64,000 nucleotides of DNA from Antedon mediterranea (taxonomy: Eukaryota; Echinodermata; Crinoidea; Comatulida; Antedonidae), in contig NC_092680.1 in the NCBI RefSeq assembly GCF_964355755.1, forward strand, positions 17,027,001 through 17,091,000, given 5' to 3'. This document shows, piece by piece, positions 13,401-27,785 of this stretch. The position numbers and the translations under genes were made by a program. The notes beneath the pieces were generated by a model. That model was not told the DNA's origin. It worked only from the letters and a program-made list of their open reading frames with translations, and did not search any database. How positions within the stretch are numbered: the first letter of the stretch is position 1; the number at the start of each line of letters is the position of its first letter.

Positions 13401-16400
13401 ATGTTGAATGCATCACTTGTCTTGTCATGGGGTGTACATCTTGACTGGATGAGTTGAATATTGAATACATCAATTGTCTTGATATGGGGTGTACATCTTT
13501 ACTGGATGAGTTGAATGTTGAATGCATCACTTGTCTTGATATGGGGTGTACATCTTTACTGGATGAGTTGAATGTTGAATACATCAATTGTCTTGTCATG
13601 GGATGTACATCTTTACTGGATGAGTTGAATGTTGAATGCATCAATTGTCTTGTTATGGGATGTACATCTTTACTGGATGAGTTAAATGTTGAATACATCA
13701 ATTGTCTTGCTATGGGGTGTACATCTTTACTGGATGAGTTGAATGTTGAATGCATCAATTGTCTTGTTATGGGATGTACATCTTTACTGGATGAGTTGAA
13801 TGTTGAATGCATCAATTGTCTTGTTATGGGATGTACATCTTTATTGGATGAGTTTAAGGTTGAATACATCAATTGTCTTGTTATGGGATGTACATCTTTA
13901 TTGGATGAGTTTAAGGTTGAATACATCAATTGTCTTGTTATGGGATGTACATCTTTACTGGACGAGTTGAATGTTGAATACATCAATTGTCTTGTTATGG
14001 GACTGACATCTTTACTGGATGAGTTGAATGTTGAATACTTCAATTGTCTTGTTATGGGATGTACATCTTTACTGGATGAGTTGAATGTTGAATACATTAC
14101 TTAATCTTGTTATGGGGTGAATATCTTAACTGGATGAGTTGAATGTTAAATGCATCAATTGTCTTGTTATGGGGTGAACACCTTTACTGGATGAGTTGAA
14201 TGTTGAATGTATCAATTGTCTTGTTATGGGGTGAACATCTTTACTGGATGATATGAGTGTTAAATGCATCACTTGTCTTGTTATGGGATGTATATCTTTA
14301 CTGGATAAGTTAAATGTTGAATACATCAATTGTCTTGTTATGGGATGTACATGTTGACTGGATGAGTTGAATGTTGAATACATCAATTGTCTTGTTATTG
14401 GATGTACATCTTTACTGGATGAGTTGAATGTTGAATGCATCAATTGTCTTGTTATGGGATGTACATCTTTACTGGACGAGTTGAATGTTGAATACATCGA
14501 TTGTCTTGTTAAGGGACTTACATCTTTACTGGATGAGTTGAATGTTGAATACTTCAATTGTCTTGTTATGGGGTGTACATCTTTACTGGATGAGTTGAAT
14601 GTTGAATACATCACTTGTCTTTTTATGGGGTGTACATCTTTACTGGATGAGTTGAATGTTGAATACATCAATTGTCTTGTTATGGGGTGTACATCTTTAC
14701 TGGATGAGTTGAATGCTGAATACATCAATTATCTTGTAATGGGATGTACATCTTTACTGGATGAGTTGAATGTTGAATACATCAATTATCTTGTAATGGG
14801 ATGTACATCTTTACTGGATGAGTTGAATGTGAAATACATCAATTGTCTTGTTATGGGATGAACATCTTTACTGGATGAGTTGAATGTTGAACACATCAAT
14901 TATCTTGTAATGGGATGTACATCTTTACTGGATGAGTTGAATGTTGAATTCATCAATTGTCTTGTTATGGGGTGTACATCTTTACAGAATGAGATGAATG
15001 TTGAATACATCAATTGTCTTGTTATTGAGTGTACATCTTTACTGGATGAGTTTAATGTTGAATACATCAATTGTCTTGTTATAGGGTGTACATCTTGACT
15101 GGATGAGTTGAATGTTGAATGCATCACTTGTCTTGTCATGGGGTGTACATCTTTACTGGATGAGTTGAATGTTGAATACATCACCTGTCTTGTTATGGGG
15201 TGTACATCTTTACTGAATGAGTTGAATGTTGAATGCATCACTTGTCTTGTTATGGGGTGTACATCTTTACTGGATGAGTTTAATGTTTAATACATCACTT
15301 GTCTTGTTATGGGATGTACATCTTTACTGGATGAGTTGAATGTTTAATACATCACTTGTCTTGTTATGGGATGTACATCTTTACTGGATGAGTTGAATGT
15401 TGAATACATCAATTGCCTTGTTATGGGATGTACATCTTTACTGGATGAGTTGAATGTTGAATACATCAATTGTCTTGTTATGGGATGTACATCTTTACTG
15501 GATGAGTTGAATGTTGAATACATCACTTGTCTGGTTATGGGATGTACATCTTTACTGGATGAGTTGAATGTTGAATACATCAATTGTCTTGTTATGGGAT
15601 GTACATCTTTACTGGATGAGTTGAATGTTGAATACATCACTTGTCTTGTTATGGGATGTACATCTTTACTGGATGAGTTGAATGTTGAATACATCACTTG
15701 TCTTGTTATGGGATGTACATCTTTACTGGATGAGTTGAATGTTGAATACATCACTTAATCTTGTTATGGGATGTACATCTTTACTGGATGAGTTGAATGT
15801 TGAATACATCAATTATCTTGTAATGGGATGTACATCTTTACTGGATGAGTTGAATGTTGAATACATCAATTATCTTGTAATGGGATGTACATCTTTACTG
15901 GATGAGTTGAATGTGAAATACATCAATTGTCTTGTTATGGGATGAACATATTTACTGGATGAGTTGAATGTTGAATACATCAATTATCTTGTAATGGGAT
16001 GTACATCTTTACTGGATGAGTTGAATGTTGAATTCATCAATTGTCTTGTTATGGGGTGTACATCTTTACAGAATGAGATGAATGTTGAATACATCAATTG
16101 TCTTGTTATGGGATGTACATCTTTACTGGATGAGTTTAATGTTGAATACATCAATTGTCTTGTTATGGGATGTACATCTTTACTGGATGAGTTGAATGTT
16201 GAATACTTCAATTGTCTTGTTATGGGATGTACATCTTTACTGGATGAGTTGAATGTTGAATACATCAATTGTCTTGTTATGGGGTGTACATCTTTACTGG
16301 ATGAGTTGAATGTTGAATACATCAATTGTCTTGTTATGGGATGTACATCTTTACTGGATGAGTTTAATGTTGAATACATCACTTGTCTTGTTATGGGATG

Positions 16401-19400
16401 TACATCTTTACAGAATGAGATGAATGTTGAATACATCAATTGTCTTGTTATGGGATGTACATCTTTACAGAATGAGATGAATGTTGAATACATCAATTGT
16501 CTTGTTATGGGGTGTATATCTTTACTGGATGAGTTTAATGTTGAATACATCAATTGTCTTGTTATGGGTGTACATCTTTACTGGATGAGTTGAATGTTGA
16601 ATACTTCAATTGTCTTGTTATGGGATGTACATCTTTACTGGATGGGTTGAATGTTGAATACTTCGATTGTCTTGTTATGGGATGTACATCTTTACTGGAT
16701 GAGTTGAATGTTGAATACATCACCTAATCTTGTTATGGGATGTACATCTTTACTGGATGAGTTGAATGTTGAATACATCAATTGTCTAGTTATGGGATGA
16801 ACATCTTGACTGGATGAGTTGAATGTTGAATGCATCAATTGTCTTGTTATGGGATGTACATCTTTACTGGATGAGTTGAATGTTGAATACATCAATTGTC
16901 TTGCTATGGGTTGTACATCTTGACTGGATGAGTTGAATGTTGAATGCATCAATTGTCTTGTTATGGGATGTACATCTTTACTGGATGAGTTGAATGTTGA
17001 ATGCATCACTTGTCTTGTCATGGGGTGTACATCTTTACTGGATGAGTTGAATGTTGAATACATCAACTGTCTTGTTATGGGATGTACATCTTTACAGAAT
17101 GAGATGAATGTTGAATGCATCAATTGTCTTGTTATGGGATGTACATCTTTACTGGATGAGTTGAATGTTGAATGCATCACTTGTCTTGTCATGGGGTGTA
17201 CATCTTTACTGGATGAGTTGAATGTTGAATACATCACCTGTCTTGTTATGGGGTGTACATCTTTACAGAATGAGATGAATGTTGAATACATCAATTGTCT
17301 TGTTATGGGATGTACCTCTTTACAGAATGAGATGAATGTTGAATACATCAATTGTCTTGTTATGGGGTGTACATCTTGACTGTATGAATTGAATGTTGAA
17401 TACATCACCTGTCTTGTTATGGGGTGTACATCTTTACTGGATGAGTTGAATGTTGAATGCATCAATTGTCTTGTTATGGGATGTACATCTTTACTGTATG
17501 AGTTGAATGTTGAATACATCAATTGTCTTGTTATGGGATGTACATCTTTACTGGATGAGTTGAATGTTGAATGCATCAATTGTCTTGTTATGGGATGTAC
17601 ATCTTTATTGGATGAGTTTAAGGTTGAATACATCAATTGTCTTGTTATGGGATGTACATCTTTATTGGATGAGTTTAAGGTTGAATACATCAATTGTCTT
17701 GTTATGGGATGTACATCTTTACTGGACGAGTTGAATGTTGAATACATCAATTGTCTTGTTATGGGACTGACATCTTTACTGGATGAGTTGAATGTTGAAT
17801 ACTTCAATTGTCTTGTTATGGAATGTACATCTTTACTGGATGAGTTGAATGTTGAATACATTACTTAATCTTGTTATGGGGTGAATATCTTAACTGGATG
17901 AGTTGAATGTTAAATGCATCAATTGTCTTGTTATGGGGTGAACACATTTACTGGATGAGTTGAATGTTGAATGTATCAATTGTCTTGTTATGGGGTGAAC
18001 ATCTTTACTGGATGATATGAGTGTTAAATGCATCACTTGTCTTGTTATGGGATGTACATCTTTACTGGATAAGTTAAATGTTGAATACATCAATTGTCTT
18101 GTTATGGGATGTACATGTTGACTGGATGAGTTGAATGTTGAATACATCAATTGTCTTGTTATTGGATGTACATCTTTACTGGATGAGTTGAATGTTGAAT
18201 GCATCAATTGTCTTGTTATGGGATGTACATCTTTACTGGACGAGTTGAATGTTGAATACATCGATTGTCTTGTTAAGGGACTTACATCTTTACTGGATGA
18301 GTTGAATGTTGAATACTTCAATTGTCTTGTTATGGGAAGTACATCTTTACTGGATGAGTTGAATGTTGAATACATCACTTGTCTTTTTATGGGGTGTACA
18401 TCTTTACTGGATGAGTTGAATGTTGAATACATCAATTGTCTTGTTATGGGGTGTACATCTTTACTGGATGAGTTGAATGCTGAATACATCAATTATCTTG
18501 TAATGGGATGTACATCTTTACTGGATGAGTTGAATGTTGAATACATCAATTATCTTGTAATGGGATGTACATCTTTACTGGATGAGTTGAATGTGAAATA
18601 CATCAATTGTCTTGTTATGGGATGAACATCTTTACTGGATGAGTTGAATGTTGAACACATCAATTATCTTGTAATGGGATGTACATCTTTACTGGATGAG
18701 TTGAATGTTGAATTCATCAATTGTCTTGTTATGGGGTGTACATCTTTACAGAATGAGATGAATGTTGAATACATCAATTGTCTTGTTATTGAGTGTACAT
18801 CTTTACTGGATGAGTTTAATGTTGAATACATCAATTGTCTTGTTATAGGGTGTACATCTTGACTGGATGAGTTGAATGTTGAATACATCAATTGTCTTGT
18901 TATGGGATGTACATCTTTACTGGATGAGTTGAATGTTGAATACTTCAATTGTCTTGTTATGGGATGTACATCTTTACTGGATGAGTTGAATGTTGAATAC
19001 ATCACTTGTCTTGTTATGGGGTGTACATCTTTACTGGATGAGTTGAATGTTGAATACTTCAATTGTCTTGTTATGGGATGTACATCTTTACTGGATGAGT
19101 TGAATGTTGAATACATCACTTGTCTTGTTATGGGATGTACATCTTTACTGGATGAGTTGAATGTTGAATACATCACTTGTCTTGTTATGGGGTGTACATC
19201 TTTACTGGATGAGTTGAAAGTTGAATACATCAATTGTCTTGTTATGGGATGTACATCTTTACAGAATGAGATGAATGTTTAATACATCACTTGTCTTGTT
19301 ATGGGGTGTACATCTTTACTGAATGAGTTGAATGTTTAATACATCAATTGTCTTGCTATAGGGTGTACATCTTTACTGAATGAGTTGAATGTTGAATACA

Positions 19401-22400
19401 TCAATTGTCTTGTTATGGGGTGTACATCTTTACTGAATGAGTTGAATGTTGAATACATCAATTGTCTTGCTATGGGGTGTACATCTTTACTGAATGAGTT
19501 GAATGTTGAATACATATATTGTCTTGCTATGGGGTGTACATCTTTACTGAATGAGTTTAATGTTGAATGCATCACTTGTCTTGTTATGGGGTGTACATCT
19601 TTACTGGATGAGTTGAATGTTGAATGCATCACTTGTCTTGTTATGGGGTGTACATCTTTACTGAATGAGTTGAATGTTGAATACATCAATTGTCTTGCTA
19701 TGGGGTGTACATCTTTACTGAATGAGTTGAATGTTGAATACATCAATTGTCTTGCTATGGGGTGTACATCTTTACTGAATGAGTTGAATGTTGAATGCAT
19801 CACTTGTCTTGTTATGGGGTGTACATCTTTACTGGATGAGTTGAATGTTTAATACATCACTTGTCTTGTTATGGGATGTACATCTTTACTGGATGAGTTG
19901 AATGTTTAATACATCACTTGTCTTGTTATGGGGTGTACATCTTTACTGGATGAGTTGAATGTTGAATACTTCAATTGTCTTGTTATGGGATGTACATCTT
20001 TACTGGATGAGTTGAATGTTTAATACATCACTTGTCTTGTTATGGGGTGTACATCTTTACTGGACGAGTTGAATGTTGAATACATCAATTGTCTTGTTAT
20101 GGGATGTACATCTTTACTGGATGAGTTGAATGTTTAATACATCACTTGTCTTGTTATGGGGTGTACATCTTTACTGGATGAGTTGAATGTTGAATACTTC
20201 AATTGTCTTGTTATGGGATGTACATCTTTACTGGATGAGTTGAATGTTTAATACATCACTTGTCTTGTTATGGGGTGTACATCTTTACTGGACGAGTTGA
20301 ATGTTGAATACATCACTTGTCTTGTTATGGGATGTACATCTTTACAGAATGAGATGAATGTTGAATACATCACTTGTCTTGTTATGGGATGTACATCTTT
20401 ACAGAATGAGTTGAATGTTGAATACATCACTTGTCTTGTTATGGGGTGTACATCTTTACTGGATGAGTTGAATGTTGAATACATCAATTGCCTTGTTATG
20501 GGATGTACATCTTTACTGGATGAGTTGAATGTTGAATACTTCAATTGTCTTGTTATGGGGTGTACATCTTTACTGGATGAGTTGAATGTTGAATACATCA
20601 CTTGTCTGGTTATGGGATGTACATCTTTACTGGATGAGTTGAATGTTGAATACATCAATTGTCTTGTTATGGGATGTACATCTTTACTGGATGAGTTGAA
20701 TGTTGAATACATCAATTGTCTTGTTATGGGATGTACATCTTTACTGGATGAGTTGAATGTTGAATACATCACTTGTCTTGTTATGGGATGTACATCTTTA
20801 CTGGATGAGTTGAATGTTGAATACATCACTTGTCTTGTTATGGGATGTACATCTTTACTGGATGAGTTGAATGTTGAATACATCACTTAATCTTGTTATG
20901 GGATGTACATCTTTACTGGATGAGTTGAATGTTGAATACATCAATTATCTTGTAATGGGATGTACATCTTTACTGGATGAGTTGAATGTTGAATACATCA
21001 ATTATCTTGTAATGGGATGTACATCTTTACTGGATGAGTTGACTGTGAAGTACATCAATTGTCTTGTTATGGGATGAACATATTTACTGGATGAGTTGAA
21101 TGTTGAATACATCAATTATCTTGTAATGGGATGTACATCTTTACTGGATGAGTTGAATGTTGAATTCATCAATTGTCTTGTTATGGGGTGTACATCTTTA
21201 CAGAATGAGATGAATGTTGAATACATCAATTGTCTTGTTATGGGATGTACATCTTTACTGGATGAGTTTAATGTTGAATACATCAATTGTCTTGTTATGG
21301 GATGTACATCTTTACTGGATGAGTTGAATGTTGAATACTTCAATTGTCTTGTTATGGGATGTACATCTTTACTGGATGAGTTGAATGTTGAATACATCAA
21401 TTGTCTTGTTATGGGGTGTACATCTTTACTGGATGAGTTGAATGTTGAATACATCAATTGTCTTGTTATGGGATGTACATCTTTACTGGATGAGTTTAAT
21501 GTTGAATACATCACTTGTCTTGTTATGGGATGTACATCTTTACAGAATGAGATGAATGTTGAATACATCAATTGTCTTGTTATGGGATGTACATCTTTAC
21601 AGAATGAGATGAATGTTGAATACATCAATTGTCTTGTTATGGGGTGTATATCTTTACTGGATGAGTTTAATGTTGAATACATCAATTGTCTTGTTATGGG
21701 TGTACATCTTTACTGGATGAGTTGAATGTTGAATACTTCAATTGTCTTGTTATGGGATGTACATCTTTACTGGATGGGTTGAATGTTGAATACTTCGATT
21801 GTCTTGTTATGGGATGTACATCTTTACTGGATGAGTTGAATGTTGAATACATCACCTAATCTTGTTATGGGATGTACATCTTTACTGGATGAGTTGAAAG
21901 TTGAATACATCAATTGTCTAGTTATGGGATGAACATCTTGACTGGATGAGTTGAATGTTGAATGCATCAATTGTCTTGTTATGGGATGTACATCTTTACT
22001 GGATGAGTTGAATGTTGAATACATCAATTGTCTTGCTATGGGTTGTACATCTTGACTGGATGAGTTGAATGTTGAATGCATCAATTGTCTTGTTATGGGA
22101 TGTACATCTTTACTGGATGAGTTGAATGTTGAATGCATCACTTGTCTTGTCATGGGGTGTACATCTTTACTGGATGAGTTGAATGTTGAATACATCAACT
22201 GTCTTGTTATGGGATGTACATCTTTACAGAATGAGATGAATGTTGAATGCATCAATTGTCTTGTTATGGGATGTACATCTTTACTGGATGAGTTGAATGT
22301 TGAATGCATCACTTGTCTTGTCATGGGGTGTACATCTTTACTGGATGAGTTGAATGTTGAATACATCACCTGTCTTGTTATGGGGTGTACATCTTTACAG

Positions 22401-25400
22401 AATGAGATGAATGTTGAATACATCAATTGTCTTGTTATGGGATGTACCTCTTTACAGAATGAGATGAATGTTGAATACATCAATTGTCTTGTTATGGGGT
22501 GTACATCTTGACTGTATGAATTGAATGTTGAATACATCACCTGTCTTGTTATGGGGTGTACATCTTTACTGGATGAGTTGAATGTTGAATGCATCAATTG
22601 TCTTGTTATGGGATGTACATCTTTACTGTATGAGTTGAATGTTGAATACATCAATTGTCTTGTTATGGGATGTACATCTTTACTGGATGAGTTGAATGTT
22701 GAATGAATCAATTGTCTTGCTATGGGGTGTACATCTATACTGGATGAGTTGAATGTTTAAAGCATCACTTGTCTTGTTATGGGATTTACATCTTTACTGG
22801 ATGAGTTGAATGTTGAATACATCAATTGTCTTGTTATGGGGTGTACATCTTTACTGGATGAGTTGAATGTTGAATGCATCGATTGTCTTGTTATGGGATG
22901 TACATCTTTACTGTATGAGTTTAATGTTGAATACATCACTTAATCTTGTTATGGGATGTACATCTTATCTGGATAAGTTTATTGTTGAATACATCATTTG
23001 TCTTGTCATGGGGTGTACATCTTTACTGGATAAGTTTATTGTTGAATACTTCAATTGTCTTGTTATGGGGTGTACATCTTTACTGGATGAGTTGAATGTT
23101 GAATACATCACTTGTCTTGTTATGGGGTGTACATCTTGACTGGATGAGTTGAATGTTGAATACATCAATTGTCTTGTTATGGGGTGTACATCTTTACTGG
23201 ATGAGTTGAATGTTGAATGCATCAATTGTCTTGTTATGGGATGTACATCTTTACTGGATGAGTTGAATGTTGAATACATCGATTGTCTTGTTATGGGATG
23301 TACATCTTGACTGGATGAGTTGAATGTTGAATACATCACTTGTCTTGTTATGGGGTGTACATCTTTACTGGATGAGTTGAATGTTGAATACATCACTTGT
23401 CTTGTTATGGGGTGTACATCTATACTGGATGAGTTGAATGTTGAATGCATCACTTGTCTTGTTATGGGGTGTACATCTATACTGGATGAGTTGAATGTTT
23501 AATGCATCACTTGTCTTGTTATGGGATGTACATCTTTACTGGATGAGTTGAATGTTGAATACATCAATTGTCTTGTTATGGGGTGTACATCTTTACTGGA
23601 TGAGTTGAATGTTGAATACATCAATTGTCTTGCTATGGGGTGTACATCTTTACTGGATGAGTTGAATGTTGAATACATCATTTGTCTAATTGTTATGGGA
23701 TGTACATCTTTACTGGATGAGTTGAATGTTGAATACATCAATTGTCTTTCTATGGGGTGTACATCTTGACTGTATGAGTTGAATGTTGAATGCATCACTT
23801 GTCTTGTCATGGGGTGTACATCTTTACTGGATGAGTTGAATGTTTAATGCATCAATTGTCTTGTTATTGAGTGAACATCTTGACTGTATGAGTTGAATGT
23901 TGAATACATCACTTGTCTTGTCATGGGGTGTACGTCTTTACTGGATAAGTTTATTGTGGAATACATCAATTGTCTTGTTATGGGGTGTACATCTTTACTG
24001 GATGAGTTGAATGTTGAATACATCAATTGTCTTGTTATGGGATGTACATCTTTACTGGATGAGTTGAATGTTGAATACATCACTTAATCTTGTTATGGGG
24101 TGTATATCTTTACTTGATGAGTTGAATGTTGAATACATCAATTGTCTTGTTATGGGATGTACATCTTTACTGGATGAGTTTAATGTTGAATACATCACTT
24201 GTCTTGTTGTGGGATGTACATCTTTACAGAATGAGATGAATGTTGAATACATCAATTGTCTTGTTATGGGATGTACATCTTTACAGAATGAGATGAATGT
24301 TAAATACATCAATTGTCTTGTTATGGGATGTACATCTTTACAGAATGAGATGAATGTTGAATACATCAATTGTCTTGTTATGGGGTGTATATCTTTACTG
24401 GATGAGTTTAATGTTGAATACATCAATTGTCTTGTTATGGGATGTACATCTTTACTGGATGAGTTGAATGTTGAATGCATCAATTGTCTTGTTATGGGAT
24501 GAACATCTATACTGGATGAGTTGAATGTTTAATGCATCACTTGTCTTGTCATGGGATTTACATCTTTACTGGATGAGTTGAATGTTGAATACATCAATTG
24601 TCTTGTTATGGGATGTACCTCTTTACTGGATGAGTTGAATGTTGAATACATCACTTGTCTTGTTATGGGGTGTACATCTTTACTGGATGAGTTGAATGTT
24701 GAATACATCAATTGTCTTGTTGTGGGATGTACATCTTTACTGGATGAGTTGAATGTTGAATACATCAATTGTCTTGTTATGGGATGTACATCTTTACTGG
24801 ATGAGTTGAATGTTGAATGCATCAATTGTCTTGTTATGGGATGAACATCTATACTGGATGAGTTGAATGTTTAATGCATCACTTGTCTTGTTATGGGATT
24901 TACATCTTTACAGAATGAGATGAATGTTGAATACATCAATTTTCTTGTTATGGGGTGTACATCTTGACTGTATGAATTGAATGTTGAATACATCACCTGT
25001 CTTGTTATGGGGTGTACATCTTTACTGGATGAGTTGAATGTTGAATGCATCAATTGTCTTGTTATGGGATGTACATCTTTACTGTATGAGTTGAATGTTG
25101 AACACATCAATTGTCTTGTTATGGGATGTACATCTTTACTGGATGAGTTGAATGTTGAATGCATCAATTGTCTTGCTATGGGTGTACATCTATACTGGAT
25201 GAGTTGAATGTTTAATGCATCACTTGTCTTGTTATGGGATTTACATCTTTACTGGATGAGTTGAATGTTGAATACATCAATTGTCTTGTTATGGGGTGTA
25301 CATCTTTACTGGATGAGTTGAATGTTGAATGCATCACTTGTCTTGTCATGGGGTGTACATCTTTACTGGATGAGTTGAATGTTTAATGCATCAATTGTCT

Positions 25401-26477
25401 TGTTATTGAGTGTACATCTTGACTGTATGAGTTGAATGTTGAATACATCACTTGTCTTGTCATTGGGTGTACATCTTTACTGGATGAGTTGAATGTTGAA
25501 TACATCAATTGTCTTGTTATGGGATGTACATCTTTACTGGATGAGTTGAATGTTGAATACATCACTTGTCTTGTTATGGGGTGTACATCTTGACTGGCTG
25601 AGTTGAATGTTGAATACATCAGTTGTCTTGTTATGGGGTGTACATCTTGACTGGCTAAGTTGAATGTTGAATACATCAGTTGTCTTGTTATGGGATGTAC
25701 ATCTTTACTGGATAAGTTTAATGTTGAATACATCAATTGTCTTGTTATTGAGTGTACATCTTGACTGGATGAGTTGAATGTTGAATGCATCACTTGTCTT
25801 GTCATGGGGTGTACATCTTGACTGGATGAGTTGAATGTTGAATACATCAATTGTCTTGTTATAGGGTGTACATCTTGACTGGATGAGTTGAATGTTAAAT
25901 GCATCACTTGTCTTGTTATGGGGTGTACATCTTGACTGGCTAAGTTGAATGTTGAATACATCAATTGTCTTGTTATGGGGTGTACATCTTTACTGGATGA
26001 GTTGAATGTTCAATACATCAATTGTCTTGTTATTGGATGTACATCTTTACTGGATGAGTTGAATGTTGAATACATCACTTGTCTTGTTATGGGGTGTACA
26101 TCTTGACTGGCTAAGTTGAATGTTGAATACATCAATTGTCTTGTTATGGGGTGTACATCTTTACTGGATGAGTTGAATGTTGAATACATCAATTGTCTTG
26201 TTATTGGATGTACATCTTTACTGGATGAGTTGAATGTTGAATACATCAATTGTCTTGTTATGGGATGTACATCTTTACTGGATGAGTTGAATGTTGAATA
26301 CATCACTTTTCTGGTTATGGGATGTACATCTTTACTGGACGAGTTGAATGTTGAATACATCACTTTGTCTTGTTATGGGATGTACATCTTTTCTGGATGA
26401 GTTGAATGTTAAATACATCAGTTTTATGGTTTCCGGTAGTGCACATCATTACTGGATAAGTTGAATGCATCACAGAC
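10483..26477. repeat. Satellite 4: 57-bp megasatellite, about 280 copies over 16 kb
   Basis: The unit runs GTTGAATACATCAATTG, TCTTGTTATGGGATGTAC, ATCTTTACTGGATGAGTT. Because 57 is 3 x 19, both strands are open over long stretches: the plus strand repeats NVEYINCLVMGCTSLLDEL and the minus strand MYSTFNSSSKDVHPITRQL, with frames up to 389 codons. Stops arise only in variant units (CTTGACTGG, GTTTAATAC, CACTTAATC). Sub-variants cluster in blocks, for example CAGAATGAGATG and GGACAACTTG. There are no splice sites, promoter or unique domain, so I call this satellite and not gene. Edge units (10.5-12.9 kb and 25.4-26.5 kb) are more divergent than central ones. Confidence 0.96.
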
Positions 26478-26654
26478 AACCTGAAATAATGAAGATCTTG
26501 CCCAAAGGGTGTTAGTTATATAGCTACAACTCGTTAGGGTGTGGTGGTGGAGAGTGTTTGGTAATTGATTATTCACTTCTTATTGAAATTCCCAATAAAA
26601 TAGCAAAATAATTAAAATAGGGGCCTAACAAAAAGAAATAAAGTAGAATTGCAT

Positions 26655-27785
26655 ATTAAATTTATTGATCCGATAAGACACATACAACCATGTAAAAAAA
26701 AATTATTTTAAAATAAATTCGCGATTTTGTAAACGAAAATTAGTAAGAGTTTGATTAAATAATGGACACAGACAACCATTTAAAACATTTATTTCAAAAT
26801 AAACCCCTGATCTTGTGAAAGAAATTGGTTAAAGTTTGATCATATAAAAGACACAGACAACCATTTAAAATAATTTATTTCAATATAAATTTGTGATCCC
26901 GTGGAAAAAATTGGGAAGAGTTTGATAAAATAAGACACAGACAACCATTTAAAATAATTTATTTCAAAATAATCCCGCGCTCCTGTGAAAGAAATTTGTT
27001 AGAGTTTGATCAAATAAAAGACAGACAACCATTTAAAACATTTATTTCAAAATAAACCCACGATTCTGTGAAAGAAATTAGACAGTTTGATCAAATAAAA
27101 GACACAGACAACCATTTAAAAAATTTATTTCAAAATAAACCCCTGATCTTGTGAAAGAAATTGGTTAAAGTTTGATCAAATAAAAGACACAGAAAACCAT
27201 TTAAATAATTTATTTCAATATAAATTTGTGATCCCGTGGAAAAAATTGGGAAGAGTTTGATAAAATAAGACACAGACAACCATTTAAAAATAATTTATTT
27301 CAAAATAATCCCGCGCTCCTGTGAAAGAAATTTGTTAGAGTTTGATAAAATAAAAGACACAGACAACCATTTAAAATTATTTATTTCAAAATAAATTTGT
27401 GATCCTGTGAAAGAAATTAGGTGGAGTTTGATCAAATAAGACACAGACAACCATTTTAAAACATTTATTTCAAAATAAACCTGCAATCCTGTGTAAGAAA
27501 TTAGATATAGTTTTGATCAAATAAAAAACACAGACAACCATTTAAAAATAGTTTATTTCAAAATAAACCTGCGATTCTGCGAACATTTATTTGTAGAGTT
27601 TGATCAAATAAAAGACACAGACAACCATTTAAAAAAAGTTTATTTCAAAATAAACCTGCGATGCTGTGGAAAAAATTAAGTAAAGCTTAGAAAATAAAAG
27701 ACACAGACAACAGTTTAAACAAATTTATTTCAAAATAAACCTGCGATTTGGTAGTTTTATCAAATAAGACACAGACAACTATTAA
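26655..27785. repeat. Satellite 5: ~85-97-bp tandem array, about 13 copies
   Basis: The recurring words are GACACAGACAACCATTTAAA, TTTATTTCAAAATAAACC, then a variable GCGATCCTGTGAAAGAAATT and GAGTTTGATCAAATAAAA. Copies differ by short indels and are more diverged than satellite 4. There is no coding signal. The region between the two arrays (26478-26654) is unique and featureless. Confidence 0.9.

Noticed and set aside
10446-26363. Dozens of 60-389-codon frames on both strands repeating 19-residue units
   Set aside because: They follow exactly from a 57-bp repeat (3 x 19) and occur on both strands with no start context, splice sites or unique domain. They are listed as satellite 4.
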